Position numbers and translations under genes: made by a program | Notes under the pieces: model-generated | The model's database searches: none | What the model was told of the DNA's origin: nothing | What the model saw: only the letters and a program-made list of their open reading frames with translations | NCBI RefSeq assembly: GCF_000142905.1 | Contig: NW_013657631.1 | Span: forward strand, 47,873 to 111,872 | Length of the DNA stretch: 64,000 nt | Source of the DNA: Thecamonas trahens ATCC 50062 | Lineage: Eukaryota; Apusozoa; Apusomonadida; Apusomonadidae | Direction of reading: 5' to 3' | Shown here: positions 11,201-21,704 of the stretch, piece after piece | Numbering within the stretch: position 1 is the stretch's first letter | Layout: every line of letters begins with the position of its first letter

Positions 11201-14200
11201 TGCTCGTACTCGACGTAGACTGAGTGCGGGCGGAGGACTCGCAGGAGGAGGTCGAGCATATGAGTGTCCTTGTGGAGGACCGGGAGCGAGACATGTCGCA
11301 GCACGTCCATGTACAGCACGTTCACCGCACGCGTCCACCTCACCGCCAGCGGCTGTGCCGCCAGAACGGCCTCGATGATCTGCAGAATGACGATGCGGAG
11401 CTGGTGAAGCGGGTGGCCCACCAGCTGGGCCAGGTGCACATCGCGCTGCTCCACACCAGGCATGTTGAACGTCCGCACCCGATCCGCCACCTGCATGTTG
11501 CGGACCCGCTCTCGCTTGTGCGCAATGAGGCCCGAGAGGTCGGCGGTCATAAACGACTGGCCGAGGTTGTGCGCGAGGAGAGTGAGCTCGGTCATAGCAG
11601 AGATCTTGGTGTCAAAGCCGAGGTCCTCAGTGTCGTGTGCTCTCCGCGTCGACGGCGGCCCGAGTGAGAGCATCGCCGACACGTCCCCGGACATCACTGT
11701 CGACTCATACATCTGAGCGTCCGAGCCCGAGACGGGCAGGCCCGAGCCCGACGTCGCCTCGGCCAGCCCTCCTTGCGAGGCGCTACTCGCCCCAGTCTCG
11801 TTGACCGCCTGCTGGCTGACCGAGGCCATGACAAGCGCCGGAAGTCGCTGCTTGGGCGTCTTGGGTTTGCGCTGATGCGGCGAGCGCGGCCGGCTGGGTG
11901 TGCCCTGCTTCGGCGTCGTCGTGAGAAACGAGATCGGAAGCGCCGGCACAATTTCGGGCGCTTGATGCATGTCGCCGAGTGACGAGCCCGACTCGGAGAG
12001 CCCGCCAGAGGCCGGTGGGCGTGGATGGGGCGAGCGCCGGCCTGAAGGGAGCTGCAGCGGCGACTGACGGGACGAGGTGGGTAGGTCGTCGCCACCGGGG
12101 CCAGTGAGGCCAAATCCGCGCATCGACGGCAGTCGAAAGTCGCCCGACACCGACTCGGTCCACATCGTCCTCACTGTACCGAGCTCAATTTCCGAACCAG
12201 GATCGGAAATTCCGTCGTGCCCGCCGGGCCCAGGGCCGCCCGGGCCGAGATGGCGCCGCGTCACAAGCATGCGCTCCGAGCTCATACCGTGCATGAGGGT
12301 GCCGACCTCGGCATAGATCCGGATGAGCATGCGAAGGTTGGTTGGCGAGGTAAAGAGCTTGAGAAATGACGGCTGGCGATCGACCATCATCTTGACAAAG
12401 CGAAAGAGGCCGAGACACGACTCGGGCTGGTAGTGAAAGACCGCGCGCTCAAAGACGTCCAGCAGTTGGACCATGAGGAGCATCGATGACGAGACAATGG
12501 TGCGGAGGTGAAGAAATACCGTTTGCGAGACGCCACGGGTGCACATGACGTCCACAAGGATGTTGATGATGCCCGAGTCGGCAAACATGGCGTGGATGTC
12601 CGGCAGTGACCAGTCGGTTACCTCGCGCACAATGTTGCCGAGCAATGTGAGCCCCATAGTGATCTTGGCCAGCGCGGGTGCCTCCAACAGCGAGCAGCAG
12701 TGCTCGAGTCGGTTGGAGATCGTCCGCGACTCTTCACCATCGGGCCCGACGCTCTGTGAGCCGCCCGCTGACAGTCCCATAGTCTCGGACAGGACGTCCA
12801 GTCGCAAGCTTGGTCGTCGCGAATAGCTTCGTTTGGGCCGCGTGGCGTCTCGCCGGGCGCGGCTGGCGCTGTCAGCAGCCGCGCCGGTGGCAAGAGCTCA
12901 TGGATTGAGCCGCCCGAGTTCGGTCGCGAGGTGCGGACTGAAGGAGGCGGCGAGAGCCGGCTGCCCTGGACGCTGGCGGAAGAAGGCTTCGGGTCAACTC
13001 GGCGCTTCTTGCGCCACTCCCAAAACCGCAGCCGCGATCGCTTCGGCTCGGTCGGCGTCGTGGTGCTCGATGACGGCGGGGAGCCTCGCCCTGCCAGTGG
13101 CGACCCTGCTGGCGCCGAAAGGTACCGCGAGCTCGGCGCTCGGTGTGGCGCCAACCCAGCGCCAAAGTCTGCCGACTGATTGCTGGTGAGATTCCCCGAC
13201 TGCACGCTACCCTGGGAGGGGGTGGCTGCCATGCCGTTGGAGGCCCAGAGCTTGGATATGACGTCAACGTTGCCGCGCGGAGGAATGTGCCGGTTGGACC
13301 CGCTCCCACCTGCCGGGGTAAGCGAGCTACCACCAGCCAGTGATCCCGTCGATGGGCCGCACGACAGCTGCTCGCCAGCCGAGCCCGAAGTGGCACCGGC
13401 CGGCCCGCCGCCGCCGCCGCCACCGCCACCGGTAGCCGAGGCCGACGAGTGGAGCGGGCCTACGCCCGAGACGCCCGACTCGTGGATGGCCCCACTCGGG
13501 TGAGCCACCGAGGTGTGGATACCCGAGATGGAGGCATACTGGGCCTCGCCATCGGTCACAAGCATGTAGTCGGATCGAAAGAGGCGAACGGCCTGTGCGA
13601 GGGTGGAGAAGTTGGCGTGCGACGGTGTCGCGTCTTTGGTGACAATGACAAATGCACCGATCTTCCAGTCGAAGCGGATGCGCATGGTGACAATGGCGTT
13701 ACCTGCAGGAGTGCGCGGATCCCGCGCATGGAAAAGAATGAGCGACTTGAAGATGGAGATGACGTAGGCGTCTTCGGTGAGAGCAGCAAGAACGTCGGAC
13801 CTCCGGGCCACCAGCGACTTGCGGAAGTGAGGATCTTGCATGAGCTCCGAGAGGAAAGATTGAAAGCATGGCATGTACTCTTGCTGTAGAATGCGCAGCT
13901 CAGATGCGACTTCTTCCGTAGCTTGGCACACAATCATGCCTTCAAACGAGGCAATGGTCAGCTTGAGCTGGAGCGCCTTCCAGAACATCGAGTCACGGAA
14001 CTTGTAGGCGAGGAAGACTTCGCCACGTTTGGACGATAATGCCAGCGGAGGGACACACAGGAGCGCAGCACCGAATGGTCTTGACATGAGCACCTTTCTG
14101 GCTGCTGTTCTTGAGAGGAACCATAGTTGTACCGAAGACGTCGAAGGCTCTCCCGGCCGCGAGTTGGGTCCCACGAGCGTACCAATGACCACTCGTGAGC

Positions 14201-14222
14201 CCCAATTGAGAGAGTTAGACAT
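5235..14222 (-). CDS. Giant protein kinase fused to inactive dual-specificity phosphatase
   Basis: About 2,996 residues in four segments. (1) 14222 to ~12835: ATG MSNSLNWGSR, a globular region, then a Ser/Gly/Pro-rich stretch. (2) ~12835 to 9680: long helical, armadillo-like region, unrecognised. (3) 9680 to ~6466: Ser/Arg-rich region with repeated IPGL units, then a kinase domain (about 7520-6560) with GERLGAGAFGFV, AAKVM lysine, HYDIKCDN (HRD Arg replaced by Tyr), DFGES and SPEML. (4) ~6466 to 5235: DSP fold with ITRVTDELYVASS and ALRHGARVVFVARE. The HCxxGxxR signature reads ARETVNSP (near 5894-5925), so Cys and Arg are gone and it is a pseudophosphatase. A Cys-rich tail with FKCRTCG follows. 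Segments change frame three times, each repaired by +1 base (12832-12837, 9678-9680, 6463-6466). Kinase and DSP fusions are known in amoebozoans. Whether segments 1 or 4 are separate genes is not excluded. Confidence 0.75.
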
Positions 14223-14830
14223 ACCGGCCCCGCCTCTTTCCTCTCCTCACCAGTTACGTTATGTCAGTGGAGGGTGAGGGGGGGGGGGGGGTGGAGGGGA
14301 AGAGGGTGGAGTGGTTCGCCTTGTGCGTGGGTAGGTGGGTGGCCGTGGTGGCTGGCCGTCTGACAGCATTGGCGTTTGCTGACGCTTGCTCATCAATAGC
14401 TGGGGAACAATAATTGATATGCGTGGGTTTCGGGGGGGGGGGGGGGGAGGGGCGTTATGGGAAAATATTTATATCGGTTGGGAGAGGGAGCAAGTGGGAG
14501 CGAGGGAGGATTGGAGGGCGAGAAGATGGAGAGCAGAGGGAGTGGAGGCAAAAGAAGACGGATGGAATGTGTAGAATGGGTGTATGGTTGCATGGTGGGG
14601 TGAGGACATGCCCAGAGATGGGTTGGTCTGTCCCCAGGGTAAATATTTTTCAACTTTGCCGAGCCACCACCGACACTTGGGGTGGGTTTTTTTTTTGCTC
14701 GGTGGGAAGGGAAGGCTGACGGCGGCACGCGCGGAGAGAGGACACGACCTCCGTTTGGGGCCATGACGGTGTGATGGGAGCATGGCGGGCACTTTGGAGC
14801 AAGACCCATCTACGCAAAGGCTAGGAGAAT
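14223..14830. other. Divergent intergenic region, no gene
   Basis: It lies between the giant kinase start and the C45 hydrolase start. It contains G runs (14278-14293, 14431-14447) and a T run near 14687. The open frames are low complexity and lack coding bias. Probably a bidirectional promoter. Confidence 0.5.
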
Positions 14831-16716
14831 ATGCTGGCTAGTTTGGGACAAAGAACTGCAGCTGTAGCTTCTGTGGTGGCGGTGTGTGTGATATGCCTTG
14901 CGTGCGGGCAGGGGACGACAGGCGCACTGCTGCCAACGGAGCAGCTCGAAGCAGCCTTTGCCGGCGATGGCTTTGCCATTGTGGGACGGAAGGAGTATGG
15001 GGGGTATCGCGGGCTGATGGGCGAGTCAAAGGAAGCTACTATTTTTCGGACGGGCAAGGGCAAGCCGATGCTGTATGTAGAGGGCAACGCGACGTCGTAC
15101 GGTTGGCTCACGGGCTATCTCGCAAGAGAGAGTGTCGAGGCCATGGTCGGTCCGTTTCTGGAGCGCCTCCCGCTCGAGTTGGTGGCCAAGGACTATGTCA
15201 TGAAGCACTGGAATGAGAGCCTGTTTGTCGAGCTGGAAAAGGTTGTCGATCACTTGCTCGGCTCGGTCTCGGTCAAGCTCTTTGACGACGCCATCGCCGC
15301 CGGCATCATTCCTCGTTCTCGGCTGGAAGAGATGGAGGGAGTGGTGGCGGGAGCGAGTGTTGCCGCCGCCGAGCGCGGGACGACGTCTCAAGTCAGCCTT
15401 GAGAAGCTCATTGCCATCAACTTTGGCTTTGATGTCATCACCGCTCGAGTGTTCTCGGGTCATTTTCTGGGCTCTGCCCTTCAGGAGCTCGCGCGCAAGC
15501 TGGGCCTCGTTCAGCTCTCCGACGACCGGTTTTACGAACGGCTGGATGCGGTAGGCGGGAGCACCAGCTCTCTTTTTGTCCCGCCAGCATTCTGCGATGC
15601 CATCGGGGTCCGCGGCCCGTGGACGGCGAGCACCGGAGAGGCGTACTTTGGACGGTCATACCAGATGGTGACGGGCAACACGCTGCAGGATGTGATCACG
15701 CTTGTTGTGTACGCGCCAGACGACGGTGGAGCGACCAAACCACTTGTCTCGGCGACAGCGCCGGGCATGGTCGGCTGTCTCGCCGGAATGAACGGCGACG
15801 GGGTGGCGATGGGGGTGGACACGATCCGGGCGCCCAATGCCAACCCCAAGCAGCCCGGGCTCAACTCGCTGCTGCTTCTTCGGTCGACGCTCGAGGTTGC
15901 TGGCGATCTGGATGAGTTGGTGTCGTACGTGGTGGACGCGCGTCGCGGTGCACCGTTCCTCTACCCAGCGTGTGACGGGAGCGGCGACTGCGCGGTGCTC
16001 GAGGCTGGGGCTTGGCTCCCGGACGGTACGCCCGAAGATCCGCTCCAGTATGTGGAGCGCAAGCTGCAAAAGGCTGGCCTTGTTCCAGACGCCGCGTTTT
16101 GACGGCGCATCCAACGCCGCCAGGCGTCTTTCGCAACGGGCTCTACGCCCGGTTCATGAACTACACCGATGCCGACTCGCCGTACCTGGCGTTCAACAAG
16201 GACCTTTTCGCCGCCGCTGGCTACCCGTACTCGGCAGAGGGCTTTGAGCTCGGGCACTTTCTCTTTCCCAACTTTACGGCCGACCTCGCGGCGCAGCCGA
16301 TTCTGCGCAACAATCTGTTCTTCCCGCAGAAAGAGCAGGATCCGGACCTTGTGCTCCTCACCAACTTTGCCGTGGTGCCCGCGGACCGGCTGACGATGAT
16401 GTCGTACTGGGACAACGTGTTTGCGGCGACGGGCGAAGCCATCTTTTGGCGGTACGACAAGCTCCTCGAGCTGCTCTACGCCAAGCGCGGGGCAATCGAC
16501 TACGCGACGGCGATCTGGATCATGGAGTTTCTCGCGCCGGAGCGGACGCCCGGGTACTGGAAGAACGAGCTTGTGCCGGGCAACGTCAACTCGACCATCG
16601 TCGAGGGCTCGCTCACGGTCTACGATCTGGCCAACCGCGTCATCTCGTCCAAGTCGGGATACTGGGGCGACAAGTGGATCTCGCTCAAGCTGCTCAAGTA
16701 CGTCGAGGTGGCGTGA
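14831..16716 (+). CDS. Secreted C45/acyltransferase-like N-terminal nucleophile hydrolase, frame broken
   Basis: An extracellular or lysosomal amidase/acyltransferase of the AAT (peptidase C45) group. A signal peptide (residues 1-31, VVAVCVICLACG core) starts at the ATG at 14831. The AAT core runs from FCDAIGVRGPWTASTGE, where the Cys is the likely nucleophile, through FGRSYQ, PGMVGCLAGMNGDGVAMGVD and NSLLLLRSTLEVA. The first frame stops at TGA 16100-16102. The next frame continues GVFRNGLYARFMNYTDADSP and ends at 16716 with an aromatic-rich C-terminal part. Adding one T to TTTT at 16097-16100 gives one protein of about 628 residues. A GTATGTG...CCAG 41-bp intron (16048-16088) would also restore the frame. 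The substrate cannot be told. The stop is 24 bp from the convergent LAS1 gene. Confidence 0.78.
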
Positions 16717-16740
16717 GGGAGAGGACGTCTGCACGCGATG

Positions 16741-18308
16741 TTATTGAATGACCCGAAGCTGGCCGAGGAGAGCCGACGCCGACGGCTTTGCCGGTGGCGG
16801 GGGCGCCGACTCAGTGTCGGCGTCGGCTGGCTGGGCGGTAGGGTGGTCGATCGAGCGGGGGCGGGGCAAAAGGGCGCGACGCTTGGACGGGCGTGGGTTG
16901 GGCGCAAGAAGGATTGAGGCGTAGCCGCGAGTAGCCGGGCCGGTGGCGCTGGCGTGATACTTACGGGTGACATTGCCGCGGCGCGGGGGGTTGGCGAGCG
17001 ACATGGGTAGGGCGCCGAGCGGCAGCGGGCGCCACTTTTCAACTGAGACCCGAGACCAGGCCGACGATGATGGCGCCTGCGGGCAGAGGACAGGCGCCGG
17101 GGGTTGGTCGCCGGCAGAGAGTTCAAAGATCTCGACAAGGGCGTCAAAGCGGGCGGCGAGAGTAGGCGGTAGCTGGGCGGAGGAGCGCTGGACAACACGC
17201 GAGACAAGCTTGCGGAACGAGGGGGTGGGCTGGGCGGCGGCGAGCTCGAGAAGGAGGGTGAGCGGGAGGATAGCGGCAAAGTTGGAGCGGATGAGGAGCG
17301 AGGCCCAGCGGAGAGCGCGCGAATGGGACCAATTTTGGGTCGGCGTCGAGGAGATGTGCATGAGGCAGCGGGTGAAGAGGTCCGGGATGAGCGAGGGCGC
17401 GCGGAGGCCCAGCGCGTAGAGCACGTCCCACCAAAAGACTTTGGCCGGCTTGGGCTCCGAGGCAAAGGCGGCGGTGATGACGAGGAAGCTTTCAAAGAGA
17501 ATCTCACCGAGGAGGCCGGCAGTGTCCTTTTTGGCGATCTTGGTGATCATGTCAAGCTCCTGCTCGTCGAGGCCGCGGACGGCGTCGGGCGGGACGACGC
17601 CGTCGCTCAGACGCATGCGCTGGGCGCGAATCTTGGCGGCACGGGTGACCATAGCGGTCAGTCGCGTCCTCTCGGTCCCGATGGCCGCCTTTTGGGTGTT
17701 CCAGTAGCGATGAGCGAGCCAGGCGAGACCGCAGCGTGCAGCGTGGATGAGCTGCGGAAGCGCCGGCATGTGGCGATGGGTGGCCTCGTGACGGACCTCG
17801 ACACAGACAATGGGAATGCCGAGCGAGTTTGCAGCGCGAGAAACGGACGCACCTGCCTCGCCCATGATGCGATCGGTAGTGCCGTTGACAAAGCGAGTGA
17901 TGGCCATGGCGAGTTCCAAGCGCTGAGCCCAGCCATGACTGCCTGCGTACGCGACGGCGGCCGAGACCGACTCGGACTCCTCCTGCCGACTCATGTCAAG
18001 AGCCTGTTGATCAAGATCATCGAATTGCTCGCTATGCACATCGACATCGCCATCGTTCTTTGCATTGGTCATGGAATCATTTCCAAGCGCAGAGTCGGTA
18101 GAGGTGCCACTCAGTGGCCACTCGGCAGTGGTGAGCAGGGCGCGGAGGAGTCCAGCGGTGGACTCGACCGAGATAGGCACCGGGCCACGGGCCATCCAAG
18201 CCGAGACGACAGAGAGAGCAGAAGTGACAGAGCTCTGTTCACGGGAGAACAGTCCTTCCGAACTTCATTCCACTCGTCCCATGTCGCCCATGGTGTCGGC
18301 TCAAGCAT
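16741..18308 (-). CDS. LAS1: LAS1-like HEPN endoribonuclease, frame broken near the N-terminus
   Basis: LAS1/LAS1L cleaves the ITS2 spacer of pre-rRNA in the nucleolus, working with Grc3/NOL9 kinase. The HEPN signature VEVRHEATHRHMPAL is present (RHxxTH, about 17804-17760), followed by CGLAWLAHRYW. The N-terminus is in another frame: ATG at 18308 gives MLEPTPWATWDEWNEVRKD, which matches the W-x-EW start of Las1 proteins. The second frame continues ALSVVSAWMARGPVPISVEST. Adding one base to GGG at 18243-18245 joins them. The spacing between the EW element and the AL element then equals the 17 residues I recall for human LAS1L. Total about 522 residues. The C-terminus is Pro/Ser/basic and unconserved. 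Confidence 0.85.
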
Positions 18309-18399
18309 ACTGCAGTCAAGTCGTACCCCCTTCTGTTGGTCAGGAGGGGAGGGGGACGGGGGATGGACGGATGGGCGGCCGGCGGCTGGCGGCTGGTGG

Positions 18400-18890
18400 C
18401 CGGTGGGGCGATGGGGGATGGGAGGTGGATGGGTGATGGGTGATGGGAGGTGGATGGGTGATGGGTGATGGGAGGTGGATGGGTGATGGGTGATGGGTGA
18501 TGGGAGGTGGATGGGTGATGGGTGATGGGTGATGGGAGGTGGATGGGTGATGGGTGATGGGTGATGGGAGGTGGATGGGTGATGGGTGATGGGTGATGGG
18601 AGGTGGATGGGTGGTGGGTGATGGGTAGTGGGTGATGGGTGATGGGTGATGGGTGATGGGTGATGGGTGATGGATGGGTGATGGGTGATGGGTGATGGGT
18701 GATGGATGGGTGATGGGTGATGGGAGGTGGGTGGTGGGTGATGGGTGATGGGTGATGGGAGGTGGGAGGTGGATGGGTGATGGGTGATGGGTGATGGGAG
18801 GGTGATGGGTGATGGGTGATGGGTAGTGGGTGATGGGTGATGGGTGATGGGTGATGGGTGATGGGTGATGGGTGATGGGTGATGGCCCTA
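18400..18890. repeat. TGATGGG / GAGGTGGATGGG minisatellite in a divergent promoter
   Basis: A near-continuous tandem array of the heptamer TGATGGG broken at intervals by GAGGTGGATGGG. It is followed by a few CCCTAGCTGATGG units to about 18930. It fills most of the 786-bp gap between the divergent LAS1 and gephyrin-like genes. I see no gene in the gap. Confidence 0.9.
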
Positions 18891-19094
18891 GCTGATGGCC
18901 CTAGCTGATGGCCCTGGCTGGTAGCCCTGGTGGCTCATCAGCCGATCACATCCCCCTCCGCCACATTAGCCACTTCAATCTGATGTGTGTGCTTGGCTGA
19001 GCCACCGCCTGCTCACCACCACGGCCACCACCACCACCACCACCACGGCCACCACCACGGCCACCACGTGACTAGTCCCCGCCCTCTGCCCGAC

Positions 19095-21208
19095 ATGACA
19101 GACCGACTCCGCGTGGGGATAGTGACCGTGTCTGACAGTGTGAGCCAGGGAAAGAGCCGGGACGCCACGGGTGCCGGCCTCATTGCCCTCCTCTGCAGCG
19201 AGACGTGGAGTGAGAGCTTCTGTGTGGTTGGTGGCCATGAAGCGCATGTGGTATGCGATGATGAAGAGGCCATCGGAGGCCTTGTGGAGGACATGATGGC
19301 TGACGGATCGGTGGATGTGGTGGTCACTGCGGGTGGTACTGGTCCATCGCCAAGGGATGTCACACCGGAGGCTCTGGCTCCTCTCCTCGGCAAGCGCTTT
19401 CCTGGCATCGTTGCACTCATGCACATGATCTCGGCTGAGAAATCACCCTCTCCGTTTTGGTCCCTCTCTCGCCCGGTCGCCGCTCTCGCGGCTCGGTATC
19501 CCGTCCTCGTCATCGCTTTGCCAGGCTCGCCAAAGGGTGCCATCGAGTGTCTCGAGCCGGTCCTTCCCTCGCTCGTCATATCGTTGATCTCGCCCGGGGT
19601 GGTGATGGCGGTCATGGCAGCCGCATCGCCCCGCATGAGGCAAAGGCCCACGCCAAATCCGTCGCCGCAGAGAGACTCTCACACGGTCACAGCCACGGTC
19701 ACGGTCACCGCCACGGTCACTCTCACTCCCATGGCCTCTCTCATGGCCACGGCCACTCGCACGGCCACTCCCATGGCCACTCCCACGGCCACTCCCATGG
19801 CCACTCCCACGGCCACGCCTCGAGTGATCCGTGCTTTGCCGCCGGGCCGTCGCGCCGCGGGTCAAAGTACCCCATGATCCCGCTGGCAGAGGCGACAAAG
19901 GCTGTGCTCGACGCTGTGGCTGGCCTCCCGTCGCCAGACACCATCACGGTTGCGCTGGAGGCCGCCGTTGGACGCGTCCTTGCCGAGGACGTCGTCGCTC
20001 ATGCCGACTTTCCTCCGTTTCCGGCGTCGATGAAGGACGGCTACGCCGTGGTCGCCGCAGATGGCGCGGGCACGTATCCAGTTGTCGACGACGTTGTCGC
20101 CGGCGCCAACGAGGCTCCGCCGAGCCTGCAGCCGGGCTCGGTTGTCCGCATCACCACCGGTGCCCCGCTCCCGCCCGGCGCCGACGCCGTGGTCATGGTT
20201 GAGCGGACTGAGGTCGCCGACGCCGGGTCCGGCGATGGACCCGAGCTCGCCGTCACCATCCTCGACAGCGTCCAGGCCGGGGCCGACGTCCGGCCGCCCG
20301 GATGTGACATCGCCGCTGGCACCACCGTCCTCGCCGCAGGCACCGTCCTCACGCCGGCTGACATTGGCCTCCTCGCCACCCTCGGCGTCGTCGCCCCGCG
20401 TGTTGTCCGCGCTCCGCGCGTTGTCCTCCTTTCAACCGGCACCGAGCTTGTTGAGGCCGGCACCGAGGGTGAGCTTCCTCGCGGCCGGATCCGTGACTCG
20501 AACCGGCCCATGCTCGCCGCCCGCCTCGCCGCACTCCCGGTCGAGGTTGTTGACCTCGGCATTGTTGCCGATGACGAGGCCGCCGTCGCTGCCGCGCTCG
20601 CCCATGCCGCCGCGCACGGTGACCTGGTTCTCACCTCAGGCGGCGTCTCGATGGGCCAGAAGGACCTGGTCAAGCCGCTGCTCGCCACCATGGGCTCCAT
20701 CCACTTTGGCCGCGTCTGCCTCAAACCAGGCAAGCCGACGACGTTTGCCACCTTGGCGCGGACTCCGGCGTCGGCAGACGCGGCGCCGCCTGCGCCCGGG
20801 GATGCGGTCCTCGCCTTTGCACTGCCAGGCAATCCGGTCTCGGCGCTCGTCACCTTTGAGCTCTTTGTGGCGCCAGCCCTCGCCCTTCTTGCCCTTCCGC
20901 TCGCGACACGAACCGCAGCCATAGCCGCAGCAGGCGTCCGCGATCCGTCGGCGCCCGCTCTCATGCCGGGCCTTGCGCTTGCTGGCGCCGTCCTCGGCCA
21001 CGCCATCGCGTGCGACCCGGCACGCCCCGAATTTCATCGGGTTGTGTTGCAGTGGTCGGCGCGGGAAAGTGCCTTTGTCGCCAACTCGACCGGTGTGCAG
21101 CGCTCATCGCGTCTCGCCTCAGCATCAGGCGCCTCTGCCCTCGCCTTTATCCCGCAGCAGTCCGAGCCGCTGGCCAAGGGCGCGGCCGTCGATGTTGTTC
21201 TCCTTTAA
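19095..21208 (+). CDS. Gephyrin/CNX1-type molybdenum cofactor synthase (MogA-MoeA fusion), frame broken
   Basis: A bifunctional enzyme that adenylates molybdopterin (MogA/G domain) and inserts molybdate (MoeA/E domain). The N-terminal MogA domain starts MTDRLRVGIVTVSDSVSQG and carries TAGGTGPSPRDVTPEA and ALPGSPKGAIECLEPVLP. A His-rich linker of SHGH units separates it from MoeA, which shows FPPFPASMKDGYAV, ITTGAPLPPGADAVVMVE, STGTELVEAG, RDSNRPML, TSGGVSMGQKDLVK and ALPGNPVSA. Domain order is G then E, as in animal gephyrin and opposite to plant CNX1. The MogA frame passes to the linker/MoeA frame when one C is added to CCC at 19566-19568, giving about 704 residues. The start is the first ATG of the MogA frame. 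Confidence 0.92.
19676..19815 (+). repeat. (Ser-His-Gly-His)n-encoding repeat in the gephyrin linker
   Basis: Tandem CTC/TCC-CAT/CAC-GGC-CAC codons encode about 20 His between the two catalytic domains. The synonymous codons vary, so the repeat is kept at protein level rather than being a pure DNA microsatellite. Confidence 0.9.
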
Positions 21209-21211
21209 CCC

Positions 21212-21625
21212 TTAACGGTACGGTCGTTCGGACGCGTTGTCGCGCGTCTCAAAGTGAACAACGCGATGATGCTTGATTTCCAGGCTACCGGCAGACGCTG
21301 CGCGACGCCTACTTGGCCTATGGCTTGATGGGAGGCGCGCCTGTACGTGATGGCGGCCAACACGTAGACGCCCGCCTGAAGGATACCCGACCTGGGAGCA
21401 TGGGCGAGGTGCGCGAGGTGCCGTACGGCGCCGCTCTTCCGGATCGGCGGGCGCGAGCGCCAAGTCGAGCACCGAGTTGATGTCGAGGACGCTCGCGGCG
21501 CCGCTCATGACGGCCCTGACGTCGTGCGCCGTGAGCGTGCGCATCATAGCCGTTACAGCTGTCGTCTTCTCGCGCCCGGAGTGGTCCTCGGCGTGCGCCA
21601 ACTTGTTGACGTTCTCGGCGGTCAT
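21212..21625 (-). CDS. Hypothetical short protein, frame probably broken
   Basis: Not recognised. The first part (from the ATG at 21625) reads MTAENVNKLAHAEDHSG and then TAMMRTLTAHDVRAVMSGA. It is helical and GC3-biased like the genes around it. After about 21430 this frame becomes Arg/Pro-rich and looks non-coding. A second minus frame there reads GILQAGVYVLAAITYRRASH and VAWKSSIIALFTLRR, and ends at 21205 inside the gephyrin stop. This break runs in the opposite sense to the others in the window (one base too many, or two missing). The upstream frame opens after a TAA near 21695, so no 5' exon is visible. It lies tandemly downstream of the WRKY gene. It could be a decayed gene. Confidence 0.35.
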   Translation of the reverse strand: MTAENVNKLAHAEDHSGREKTTAVTAMMRTLTAHDVRAVMSGAASVLDINSVLDLALAPADPEERRRTAPRAPRPCSQVGYPSGGRLRVGRHHVQARLPSSHRPSRRRAASAGSLEIKHHRVVHFETRDNASERPYR

Positions 21626-21704
21626 GAGCGCGGCGCGCGCCACCTCGACCTCGGCCTTGGCATCAGCAAACTTCTCTCGCACCCTCTTCAGAATTTAAAC
21701 ATAG

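Noticed and set aside
16048-16088. A 41-bp intron (GTATGTG...TTCCAG) in the C45 hydrolase gene
   Set aside because: It restores the frame and has good splice letters, but it deletes residues of coding character just before the break. Adding one T to TTTT at 16097-16100 also works and fits the window-wide pattern. Kept only as an alternative.
18400-18890. Internal telomeric repeats
   Set aside because: TGATGGG units interspersed with GAGGTGGATGGG are unlike the known TTAGGG-type families and are irregular. Treated as a minisatellite.
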